From an uncultured Pelagibacteraceae bacterium (GTDB taxonomy: Bacteria; Pseudomonadota; Alphaproteobacteria; Pelagibacterales; Pelagibacteraceae): a DNA stretch of 6,833 nt. Position numbers and translations under genes: made by a program. The DNA lies in NCBI GenBank assembly GCA_902570545.1, contig CACFYO010000025.1, forward strand, positions 1-6,833. Direction: 5' to 3'. Below, piece by piece: positions 1 through 5,409 of this stretch; the first letter of the stretch is position 1, and every line of letters begins with the position of its first letter. The notes under the pieces are model-generated. The model was not told the origin of the DNA. It did no database searches and was given only the letters and a program-made list of their open reading frames with translations.

Positions 1-348
1 TTTACGATTTTTTTCGTAACCATATTTCACCGCTAAAGCCATTGTTCCACTACTTGTAATCAATACAAATGTCATTATGGCAATAAGTAAAAGTGGTACA
101 GGTACACCTCCCACATATAAAGAAAAAACCTCACTCGTGTTAGGCCAATCAACAATGGTTGATCCTCTACCTTTCATATAAGAAATTAAAAAACAGCTAA
201 ATACAAAAGTATCACTCAATAAAAAGATCCACATCATGGCTTTACCCCAATGCACACCTTTAAACATCGTTTGGTCTGAACCAGTATCTGACGCCATGCC
301 CTTAAACCCAGGTTTAAGTTCGAAGCCGTCTATTTTTTGTTCAGACAT
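1..348 (-). CDS. ctaE: Cytochrome c oxidase subunit III, N-terminal part (runs off left edge)
   Basis: The minus strand from the ATG at 346-348 is open to base 1, giving 116 residues with no stop. The protein begins MSEQKIDGF; a first membrane helix lies at about residues 35-57 (WGKAMMWIFLLSDTFVFSCF) and a second at about 80-108, ending in a basic loop, YEKNRK. The G-K-x-x-M-W-x-F-L-x-S-D/E pattern is typical of subunit III of heme-copper oxidases, an inner-membrane subunit that supports the catalytic subunit I. Family members have several further helices, which would lie left of the window. A weak AAGAG ribosome site lies about 7 bases before the ATG. The stop of a probable subunit I lies 10 bases upstream on the same strand, the usual operon order. 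The oddity is orientation: the C-terminal end of a subunit III lies on the opposite strand at 453-545. Family call is secure; the state of the gene is not. Confidence 0.82.
   Translation of the reverse strand, partial: MSEQKIDGFELKPGFKGMASDTGSDQTMFKGVHWGKAMMWIFLLSDTFVFSCFLISYMKGRGSTIVDWPNTSEVFSLYVGGVPVPLLLIAIMTFVLITSSGTMALAVKYGYEKNRK
2..11 (+). repeat. Left arm of a 10-base perfect inverted repeat
   Basis: TTACGATTTT at 2-11 is the exact reverse complement of AAAATCGTAA at 443-452; the match fails on both sides (base 1 against 453, base 12 against 442). On the minus strand this arm codes for K-N-R in the loop after the second helix of subunit III. The other arm is at the orientation breakpoint. 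Ten bases can occur by chance in AT-rich DNA, so a functional role is uncertain. Confidence 0.55.
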
Positions 349-358
349 AATTTTTCTC

Positions 359-454
359 TTATGTTTTCTCTACATCTGTGTGTATTACTTCACTAGGTGC
401 TGTTGTTTGTGGAATAAAGTCATCCTTTGCTCCTGGGACGCTAAAATCGTAAGG
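359..454 (-). pseudogene. C-terminal tail of probable cytochrome oxidase subunit I (fragment)
   Basis: On the minus strand a frame reads PYDFSVPGAKDDFIPQ and continues for about 31 residues to a TAA at 359-361, ten bases before the subunit III start. It is open only to 457; a stop lies at 458-460. A proline-rich soluble tail of this kind directly before subunit III is what the C-terminus of the catalytic heme-copper subunit I looks like, and subunit I-III is a common gene order. No catalytic motif or membrane helix is present in this short piece, so the identification rests on position and tail style. The rest of the gene is missing because the sequence changes to plus-strand subunit III coding at about 443-456. 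This is therefore a fragment created by a rearrangement or a false join, not a complete small gene. Confidence 0.5.
443..452 (-). repeat. Right arm of the 10-base inverted repeat, at the breakpoint
   Basis: AAAATCGTAA on the plus strand pairs with the arm at 2-11 and encloses 431 bases holding the subunit I tail and the subunit III start. Its coincidence with the point where oxidase coding changes strand is what makes the repeat noteworthy. Flipping the enclosed segment would not rebuild an intact subunit III, because the middle helices would still be missing and the reading frame would enter the tail out of register. Confidence 0.55.
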
Positions 455-456
455 GG
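443..456. other. Orientation breakpoint within the oxidase operon
   Basis: To the left of this point the oxidase coding sequence reads on the minus strand (subunit I tail, then subunit III start); to the right it reads on the plus strand (subunit III end, then subunit IV). The two frames meet here: TACGATTTT codes Y-D-F of the subunit I tail on the minus strand, while AATCGTAAGGGG read on the plus strand gives N-R-K-G, fitting the start of the subunit III tail but in a different frame from the downstream helix. The shared bases mean the exact join cannot be placed to one base. A switch at short shared sequence suits template switching during whole-genome amplification, a misassembly, or a genuine inversion. 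Confidence 0.8.
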
Positions 457-545
457 ATTATGTTGAAATTGAAATATTAGGTCTTTATTGGCACTTCGTA
501 GATCTAGTTTGGGTTTTCATTTTCGCATTTTTCTATTTATGGTAA
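453..545 (+). pseudogene. ctaE: Cytochrome c oxidase subunit III, C-terminal fragment (last helix)
   Basis: The plus strand from 453 reads GDYVEIEILGLYWHFVDLVW followed by a hydrophobic run ending FYLW and a TAA at 543-545, 30 residues in all. The L-Y-W-H-F-V-D-x-V-W motif is the hallmark of the final transmembrane helix of subunit III. There is no start codon, and a TAA in the same frame sits at 450-452, so this piece cannot be expressed alone. It ends 8 bases before the subunit IV gene, the normal neighbour in cta-type operons, so the right side of the join is in its natural place. The matching N-terminal part lies inverted at 1-348, and an estimated 70-100 middle residues are not in the window (inferred from usual family length). 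Just upstream, N-R-K-G is readable in another frame, suggesting one lost base at the join. Confidence 0.85.
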
Positions 546-553
546 AATAAAAT

Positions 554-913
554 ATGGAAGAGACTAACAAAATGAACGAGACGACTAAAAAAGAAGAGCA
601 AACAAGTACTCAAAAGATAGGAATTTATCTTTGGATATGGCTGTTGTTATTTGTTCTAAGTTTCTTTTCGTATATGGTTGACTGGTATCAATTTCAAGGA
701 ATGTTGAGATGGTCACTAATATTATTCTTTATGTTTTTAAAAGCAGGGTTAATTATGGCCTTTTTCATGCACTTGTTTTGGGAAAGATATGCGTTAGTAA
801 ATGTTCTATTATGGCCAATGACAGCAATTGCCTGTTTTATATTTTTAATGACTGCAGAATTCAAATATACACTATTTTCAAGATTCTTTTATTTTGTAGT
901 AGGGGGAGCTTAA
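554..913 (+). CDS. ctaF: Cytochrome c oxidase subunit IV family protein
   Basis: A 119-residue protein with a charged, lysine/glutamate-rich N-terminus and three predicted membrane helices at about residues 22-43, 50-75 and 78-101. The second helix contains KAGLIMAFFMHL, the conserved K-A-x-x-x-x-x-F-M-H-L signature of the prokaryotic subunit IV family, which accompanies subunits I and III in caa3/bo3-like oxidases and is thought to help assemble or stabilise the complex in the inner membrane. It begins 8 bases after the subunit III tail and ends one base before the next gene, so it is cotranscribed. No clear Shine-Dalgarno sequence precedes the ATG; a second in-frame ATG at residue 7 (572) is possible. 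Length and topology are normal for the family. This gene shows that the operon is of I-III-IV type, unlike the classic alphaproteobacterial II-I-ctaB-ctaG-III operon. Confidence 0.85.
   Translation: MEETNKMNETTKKEEQTSTQKIGIYLWIWLLLFVLSFFSYMVDWYQFQGMLRWSLILFFMFLKAGLIMAFFMHLFWERYALVNVLLWPMTAIACFIFLMTAEFKYTLFSRFFYFVVGGA
902..908 (+). promoter_or_regulatory. Ribosome binding site for the 87-residue membrane protein
   Basis: GGGGGAG lies inside the last codons of the subunit IV gene, 6 bases before the ATG at 915. It is a strong purine-rich site compared with most starts in this window and supports that start despite the one-base gap to the preceding stop. Confidence 0.5.
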
Positions 914-914
914 T

Positions 915-1178
915 ATGGACGCCTACGGATACTTAGCTTTTTTCTTAATTTTATTTGTTTTTTTCATTTATATAGTTTGGTTTGGTTATTCGGTAAAAGT
1001 TGAAAACCAAAAAGAACAAGGTGATAAAGTCACAATAAATCCTTATGATCAAATTCCTTTAAGTAGAAAATTAATTGATAAGAAAAACAGTAAGGTAGGT
1101 ATATTCGATCTTGGGAATCATATTTTAATAGCAGGCGTTATATTACTTGTAATATTTGTTTCACTGAATGTTGAGTAG
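915..1178 (+). CDS. Small two-helix membrane protein of the oxidase operon, unknown function
   Basis: I do not recognise this 87-residue protein. It has a hydrophobic, aromatic-rich segment at about residues 4-25 (YLAFFLILFVFFIYIVWFGY), a polar, lysine-rich central stretch of about 40 residues with no cysteine, and a second helix at about 66-84. Two helices joined by a soluble loop are compatible with a small accessory subunit or assembly factor of the oxidase. The position supports this: it is squeezed between subunit IV (one-base gap) and heme O synthase (two-base gap), so it is translated from the same message. The very start resembles single-helix helper proteins such as CcmD or CcoQ in general style, but there is no specific motif and the second helix does not fit. 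The ATG is supported by GGGGGAG six bases upstream. It is real by context; function is unassigned. Confidence 0.75.
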   Translation: MDAYGYLAFFLILFVFFIYIVWFGYSVKVENQKEQGDKVTINPYDQIPLSRKLIDKKNSKVGIFDLGNHILIAGVILLVIFVSLNVE

Positions 1179-1180
1179 TA

Positions 1181-2095
1181 GTGACCACAAATACAATTAA
1201 AAAAAAATCAGTTTCAATAAGTTTTTTATCGTACTTTAAATATCTTTTATTATTAATGAAGCCAAGAGTAATGTCGTTGGTTATTTTTACTTGTGCTGTT
1301 GGTTTATTAACGGCTCCAGTTTCAGTTTCATTTCTAAATTCAATAATAGCGATTTTTTTTGTTACAATGGGTGCGGGTGCTGCTGGTGCATTAAACATGT
1401 GGTATGAGGCTGATCTAGATAAATTAATGACAAGAACTTGTCTCAGACCAATTCCTACTGGAAAAGTAAACAGGGAGCATGCTCTTTTATTTGGTACATT
1501 GCTATCAGTTATTTCTGTAGCTGGACTTTATTACTTCTCAAATTTAACTTCGGCTATATTATTAACTATAACCATAGCATTTTACGTATTTGTTTATACA
1601 GTTTGGTTAAAAAGAAAAACACCACAAAATATTGTAATAGGAGGAGCATCTGGAGCGTTGCCTCCAGTTATTGGCTGGACAATAGCAACTAACTCGCTAA
1701 CATTTGAACCAATAACATTTTTCTTAATAATATTTTTTTGGACCCCATCTCATTTTTGGGCTCTTAGCCTTTATAAAGCAGATGACTATCAAAAAGCTAA
1801 AATCCCAATGTTGCCGATAACTAATGGAATTGAGGAGACAAAGAAGAATATATTTGTTTATTCATTAATAATGTTACCAATAGTAATTTTGCCTTATTAT
1901 ATTGGGTTTGTTGGTGAAACATTTTTAATTGTATCTCTATTACTGACATTTTATTACAACTATGTCTGTTATGATCTTCTTAAATTCAAAAAAAACAAAT
2001 TTGAGATTAAGAAGGCCAAAAAGGTATTTTCTTACTCAATTTTTTACTTATTTTTGCTATTTGTCTTATTTTTGGTAGACCAGATCATAAAATAA
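1181..2095 (+). CDS. ctaB: Protoheme IX farnesyltransferase (heme O synthase)
   Basis: This 304-residue polytopic inner-membrane prenyltransferase (CtaB/CyoE, UbiA superfamily) adds a farnesyl group to heme B to make heme O, the precursor of heme A for oxidases. After a ~26-residue N-terminus comes MKPRVMSLVIFT, the usual family beginning. The first catalytic motif, NMWYEADLDKLMTRT, starts at N72; in the N-x3-D-x3-D pattern the first acidic residue is Glu (E76) and the second is D80. RPIPTG follows at about 89-94, and the second conserved loop, DDYQKAKIPMLP, is at about 201-212. Length is normal. The start is a GTG at 1181, two bases after the preceding stop; the alternative ATG at residue 26 lies directly before the conserved core, so GTG seems better. 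The position in an oxidase operon fits. It is followed directly by thrC, a neighbourhood seen around oxidase genes in alphaproteobacteria. Confidence 0.96.
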   Translation: MTTNTIKKKSVSISFLSYFKYLLLLMKPRVMSLVIFTCAVGLLTAPVSVSFLNSIIAIFFVTMGAGAAGALNMWYEADLDKLMTRTCLRPIPTGKVNREHALLFGTLLSVISVAGLYYFSNLTSAILLTITIAFYVFVYTVWLKRKTPQNIVIGGASGALPPVIGWTIATNSLTFEPITFFLIIFFWTPSHFWALSLYKADDYQKAKIPMLPITNGIEETKKNIFVYSLIMLPIVILPYYIGFVGETFLIVSLLLTFYYNYVCYDLLKFKKNKFEIKKAKKVFSYSIFYLFLLFVLFLVDQIIK

Positions 2096-2099
2096 ATAA

Positions 2100-2118
2100 T
2101 CCTATTTATTTTATAGGA
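2100..2118 (+). terminator. Small hairpin between ctaB and thrC
   Basis: TCCTAT at 2100-2105 and ATAGGA at 2113-2118 form a six-pair stem with a seven-base loop, five bases after the ctaB stop. It is AT-rich and weak, and is followed by purine-rich sequence and not a T-run, so it is a poor intrinsic terminator; it could mark an RNA processing site or be fortuitous. It contains the AGGA that would otherwise be the best ribosome-site candidate for thrC, though that lies too far (about 18 bases) from the ATG. Confidence 0.25.
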
Positions 2119-2136
2119 AAATGGTAAAAAAAATTC

Positions 2137-3507
2137 ATGAAGTATGTAAGTACAAGAGATAATTCAAAAGAATATAGTTTTAAGGAGGTTTTCATTAAAG
2201 GCCTTGCTGATGATGGAGGACTTTATGTGCCTAAATCTTTAAAAAAATTCAGCTCAGATGAATTGTCAGATCTTAAAAATCTAAATTACAACGATTTATC
2301 TACTGAAATAATAAATTTGTTTTCATCTGATTTTATATCTAAAGAAGATCTTTCTGAGTTAATTGAAAAATCTTATTCAACTTTTAGAGAAAAAGAAGTT
2401 ATTAAAATCTCAAATCTTGGCGATCTAAAATTGTTAGAACTATTTCATGGACCAACACTAGCTTTTAAAGACGTTGCTATGCAGTTTATTGGTAATTTGT
2501 ATGAATATTATTTAAGTAAAAATGATAAAAAAATTAACATTGTTGTGGCTACTTCAGGTGATACAGGGGCAGCTGCTATTGATGCAATTAAAGGTAAATC
2601 AAATTTAAATATTTTCGTTTTACATCCTAATAATAGAATTTCGCCAGTTCAGAGAAAATTAATGACAACAGTTGAAGATGAAAATGTTTTCAATATCGCA
2701 ATTGATGGAAATTTTGATGACTGCCAAAATATTGTTAAGCAAATGTTTTCAGATTTAGATTTTTCAAATTCAATCAATATGTCAGGGGTTAATTCTATTA
2801 ATTGGGCAAGAATTATAGCTCAAGCTGTTTATTATTTTTATACTTATTTTAAACTTGATAGTGACAAGCCAATTTCTTTTTCAGTACCAACAGGAAACTT
2901 TGGAGATGTTTTTGCAGGTTATCTTGCAAAAGAAATGGGATTGCCCATAGATAAACTTATTGTTGCAACTAATGAGAATGATATTTTGCATCGAGCAATT
3001 TCTAAAGGTGATTATGTTTCAAAAAAAGTTAAAGAAACACTTTCTCCAAGTATGGATATTCAGTTAGCAAGTAATTTTGAAAGATTAATTTATTATGTGA
3101 ATAATTCTAATTCTGTCATTACATCAGATATAATGAAAAAAATTAAGAATAACGAATATAAAATAGAAAAAACAAACTTAGACATTATCCAAAAAGATTT
3201 TATTTCAGAAAGTTGTGATGAAAATGAAACTTTAGAAATTATAAAACAACATTTTGACAAAAGTAGTGTCATATTAGATCCTCATACTGCAGTTGGAGTA
3301 GGAGCTGCAAATAAGCTAAATTTTAGTGATTGTGTAGTTTTATCTACTGCACATCCATGTAAATTTCCAGCTGCTACAGATAAGGCTATAAATAAACATG
3401 AAGAACTACCTAAAGAGCTACAATATGTTCATAGTAAAGAGGAAAATTTTCAATTACTAAAAAATGATACGGAGGCAGTAAAAAATTTCGTTAAAAGTAA
3501 ATTATGA
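2137..3507 (+). CDS. thrC: Threonine synthase
   Basis: A 456-residue PLP-dependent enzyme of the longer ThrC type, converting O-phosphohomoserine to threonine in the cytosol. The N-terminus MKYVSTRDN and GLADDGGLYVP are typical. The cofactor lysine is K111 in HGPTLAFKDVAMQF; ATSGDTGAAAIDA (about 138-150) binds the phosphate end of PLP or substrate, PTGNFGDVFAGY is at about 251-262, and SPSMDIQLASNFERLIY at about 303-319. DPHTAVGVGAA and STAHPCKFPAAT follow near the C-terminus. Nothing is missing. An upstream ATG at 2121 is out of frame, so the start at 2137 is right although no clear Shine-Dalgarno sequence is seen. It lies 41 bases after ctaB and overlaps the peroxiredoxin by four bases (ATGA). 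Its upstream partner ThrB is encoded on the opposite strand about 1 kb away. Confidence 0.97.
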   Translation: MKYVSTRDNSKEYSFKEVFIKGLADDGGLYVPKSLKKFSSDELSDLKNLNYNDLSTEIINLFSSDFISKEDLSELIEKSYSTFREKEVIKISNLGDLKLLELFHGPTLAFKDVAMQFIGNLYEYYLSKNDKKINIVVATSGDTGAAAIDAIKGKSNLNIFVLHPNNRISPVQRKLMTTVEDENVFNIAIDGNFDDCQNIVKQMFSDLDFSNSINMSGVNSINWARIIAQAVYYFYTYFKLDSDKPISFSVPTGNFGDVFAGYLAKEMGLPIDKLIVATNENDILHRAISKGDYVSKKVKETLSPSMDIQLASNFERLIYYVNNSNSVITSDIMKKIKNNEYKIEKTNLDIIQKDFISESCDENETLEIIKQHFDKSSVILDPHTAVGVGAANKLNFSDCVVLSTAHPCKFPAATDKAINKHEELPKELQYVHSKEENFQLLKNDTEAVKNFVKSKL

Positions 3508-3989
3508 AGCTAAAAGTTAATGATCAAATACCAGATATAAAAATCTTCCATTTAGTTGATGGTGAGCCCAAGGAACAAAATATATCTGAGGTATTAGGAT
3601 CAAAAAAAATAGTATTATTTGGTTTACCTGGTGCATTTACAGCTACATGCTCTAAATTTCATTTACCAGGTTATGTTAAAAATGCTCAACAAATTTTAGA
3701 CAAAGGTATTGATAAAATATTTTGCTTAGCTGTTAATGACCCTTATGTAATGAATGCTTGGGGTGAGGCGAATAATATAGGAGAAAATATAACTATGTTA
3801 GCTGATCCTTATTTGTTATTTACTAAGCTAATAGGTGCAGAAGTTGATAGAAATTCAAAAGGTATGGGCATGAGATCAAGCCGTTATGCAATCGTTATTG
3901 AAAATCTCCAAGTTCAAACTATTCAAGAAGAAGAAGAAACCAAAAATTGTGGGATATCTTCAGCAGAGGGAATTTTAAATATTATTTAG
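3504..3989 (+). CDS. Peroxiredoxin, Prx5/AhpE-like redoxin family (thiol peroxidase)
   Basis: A 161-residue cytosolic thiol peroxidase that reduces hydrogen peroxide and organic hydroperoxides. The active-site loop is LPGAFTATCSKFHLPGY with the peroxidatic Cys at C49; the usual PGAFTPTCS has Pro where this protein has Ala. The substrate-positioning Arg is likely R127 in GMRSSRYAIVIE, and SSAEGIL near the end is typical of Prx5-type proteins. Two further cysteines, C74 and C149, exist; C149 (TKNCGISSAE) sits close to the C-terminus where some members carry a resolving cysteine, but this is a guess. There is no signal peptide and no fused glutaredoxin domain. The ATG overlaps the thrC stop by four bases, implying translational coupling. 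Placement behind an oxidase operon makes sense for removing peroxide formed by respiration, though the link is inferred. Confidence 0.93.
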   Translation: MKLKVNDQIPDIKIFHLVDGEPKEQNISEVLGSKKIVLFGLPGAFTATCSKFHLPGYVKNAQQILDKGIDKIFCLAVNDPYVMNAWGEANNIGENITMLADPYLLFTKLIGAEVDRNSKGMGMRSSRYAIVIENLQVQTIQEEEETKNCGISSAEGILNII

Positions 3990-3996
3990 CAAGAAG

Positions 3997-4021
3997 GGCA
4001 GTTCTATTGCCAGGTTTCCTG
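3997..4021. terminator. Hairpins in the convergent gap between prx and rnhA
   Basis: GGCAGT (3997-4002) can pair with ATTGCC (4006-4011) around a three-base loop, with one G-U wobble in plus-strand RNA. A second short palindrome, CAGG-TTT-CCTG, follows at 4011-4021 and shares its first base. Together they fill most of the 32-base gap between two converging operons, where transcription from both sides must stop. Neither is followed by a clear T-run, so this is a candidate bidirectional stop or RNA end-protecting structure and not a textbook terminator. Confidence 0.35.
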
Positions 4022-4444
4022 TTATGAGTTTGCAGCTTCTCTAGCAATTAAATCTACCTCATTATTTAAAATATCTGTAGAGTGGCCTTTTACCCAACTC
4101 CATTTTATTTCAAATTCACTAGTCATAAGATCTAATTCAGTCCAGAGTTCTTTATTTTTTACAGGTTGTTTATTTGCAGTTTTCCAACCATTTTTCTTCC
4201 AATTTTGTATCCACTCTGTTATTCCAGACTTTACATATTTAGAGTCTGTAAAAATCTGAACACTGCTTCCTTTAGGAATTTTTTTAAGTGCTTTTATTGG
4301 AGCAAGTAATTCCATTTGATTATTAGTGGTATCTTTTTTGCTACCTTTTATATGGGTTTTCTTTTCATCTTCTATAATGATTGCAGCCCATCCACCATTT
4401 CCTGGATTTCCCAAACATGACCCATCAGTATAGATTTTTATCAT
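4022..4444 (-). CDS. rnhA: Ribonuclease HI
   Basis: A 140-residue enzyme that cuts the RNA strand of RNA-DNA hybrids, removing primers and R-loops. All four catalytic acids of type 1 RNase H are visible: D7 in YTDGSCLGNPG, E45 in NNQMELLAPI, D67 in IFTDSKYV and D131 in NNEVDLIAREAA; the catalytic-loop histidine is H121 in WVKGHS. These are each three residues lower than in the E. coli enzyme, so the fold has no insertions between them. The basic, Trp-rich segment at about 77-95 (EWIQNWKKNGWKTANKQPVK) corresponds to the substrate-binding handle. The ATG overlaps the thrB stop by one base (TAATG), and AAGGA at 4454-4458 on this strand is a good ribosome site nine bases upstream. It is the last gene of the minus-strand operon. 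Confidence 0.97.
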   Translation of the reverse strand: MIKIYTDGSCLGNPGNGGWAAIIIEDEKKTHIKGSKKDTTNNQMELLAPIKALKKIPKGSSVQIFTDSKYVKSGITEWIQNWKKNGWKTANKQPVKNKELWTELDLMTSEFEIKWSWVKGHSTDILNNEVDLIAREAANS

Positions 4445-5409
4445 TAGGAGTAGTCCTTAAAAGAATTTAACTTTCTATGAAAATTTAATTTATCTAAATA
4501 CTCTCTTGGATCTTTTATTTTTATCAATGCTTTTTTGGGAGTATTTAAATAATCATATGATCTCGTAAGAAGATATCTTAAAGCTGAACCTCTACATAAA
4601 GTGTTAAAATTACTTTTTTCTTTAGTATTCAATTTCCGAACTGATTGGTAACCTTTTAGTAATTTAGAGGACTTATTTTTATTTAGCACAAAAATTTTAT
4701 TTCTTTTTTTAAAACATAATGCATTCACACATGTGGCTAATTCATAAGCTAAGAAATCATTTGCAGAAAAATAAAAATCAATGAATCCATAATATTTTTT
4801 CTTATAGAAGAAAATATTATCAATAAACAGATCGCTATGTATTATTCCATTGGGCATACTCTTTGGCCATTTTTTCTTGATATCGACTAAGTCAGTTCGC
4901 ATAGTATTAATTAAATTACTCGAAATTTTATTAATTCTCTTATCTATTCTATTTAATAAAGGTCCCCATGAATTCACCGATAATGAATTTTTTCTGTACA
5001 ATCTTAATTTTTTAGCAGCTAAATGTAACAAAGCTGCATTTTTTCCAACTTGGAAACAGTCTTTATTTGTTAGTTGTTTTTTATCTTTTCCCTTTAAAAA
5101 ACTTACTAAACATGCAGTTTTATTTTTAATTTTGAATAAATATTTTCCTTTTTTATTTTTTATTGGCTCAGGACATTTGATTTTATTTTTTGATAAACCA
5201 AACATAAGGTTCATAAAAAAAGGTAAATCTTTTTTTTGAACTCGTTTTTCAAAAATGGTTAGTATTATTTTTTTTTTACTTGTTTTTATTAAGTAATTGG
5301 TATTTTCAATTCCTTTTTTTATGCCTGAAAAATATACAATTTTACCAATATTAAAGTTTTTCTCGATCAAGCTTAAATCGCTCTGATTTATCCTTGTATA
5401 TACAGCCAT
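4444..5409 (-). CDS. thrB: Homoserine kinase, APH-fold ThrB
   Basis: A 321-residue kinase of the aminoglycoside-phosphotransferase-like ThrB family, phosphorylating homoserine to O-phosphohomoserine, the substrate of ThrC. It starts MAVYTRI, common in this family. GIENTNYLI at about 33-41 fits the nucleotide-binding loop. The catalytic loop is GIIHSDLFIDNIFF with H191, D193 as likely base and N198; the metal-binding Asp is D211 in GFIDFYFSANDFLAYELA. SALRYLLTRSYDY at about 275-287 is also family-typical. It is strikingly basic: about 56 lysines in 321 residues against roughly 22 acidic residues, more skewed than its neighbours. The coding strand contains an A10 run at 5268-5277 (three Lys codons). 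The stop of ispH and this ATG overlap by one base (TAATG), with AGGA at 5421-5424 on this strand 11 bases upstream; the same overlap joins it to rnhA. Confidence 0.93.
   Translation of the reverse strand: MAVYTRINQSDLSLIEKNFNIGKIVYFSGIKKGIENTNYLIKTSKKKIILTIFEKRVQKKDLPFFMNLMFGLSKNKIKCPEPIKNKKGKYLFKIKNKTACLVSFLKGKDKKQLTNKDCFQVGKNAALLHLAAKKLRLYRKNSLSVNSWGPLLNRIDKRINKISSNLINTMRTDLVDIKKKWPKSMPNGIIHSDLFIDNIFFYKKKYYGFIDFYFSANDFLAYELATCVNALCFKKRNKIFVLNKNKSSKLLKGYQSVRKLNTKEKSNFNTLCRGSALRYLLTRSYDYLNTPKKALIKIKDPREYLDKLNFHRKLNSFKDYS

Noticed and set aside
1..456. Simple reversible inversion between the 10-base repeats as a switch restoring an intact subunit III
   Set aside because: Flipping 12-442 would join the first 116 residues straight to the tail in the wrong frame, without the middle helices, so it does not restore a working gene.
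236..466. Plus-strand open frame of 76 residues starting MALPQCTP
   Set aside because: It runs antisense to the start of subunit III and the subunit I tail, has no family features, and the minus-strand frames give clear oxidase sequence.
709..936. Open frame of 75 residues overlapping subunit IV
   Set aside because: Shifted frame of the subunit IV gene; it crosses the start of the next gene and has no recognisable features.
915..1178. 87-residue protein as CcmD or CcoQ
   Set aside because: Only the general look of the first helix fits; it has a second helix, a long loop and no cytochrome c maturation or cbb3 neighbours.
1138..1398. Minus-strand open frame of 86 residues
   Set aside because: Antisense to ctaB and the end of the 87-residue gene; a by-product of the conserved CtaB sequence.
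1438..1692. Plus-strand open frame of 84 residues inside ctaB
   Set aside because: Out-of-frame shadow of ctaB, low in plausible composition.
2121..2136. Upstream ATG after AGGAAA as thrC start
   Set aside because: It is out of frame with thrC; the ATG at 2137 gives the standard MKYVSTR beginning.
4850..5239. Plus-strand hydrophobic open frame of 129 residues opposite thrB
   Set aside because: It is the antisense of a lysine-rich gene: AAA codons become TTT, which produces artificial Phe/Leu-rich membrane-like sequence. ThrB motifs are on the minus strand.
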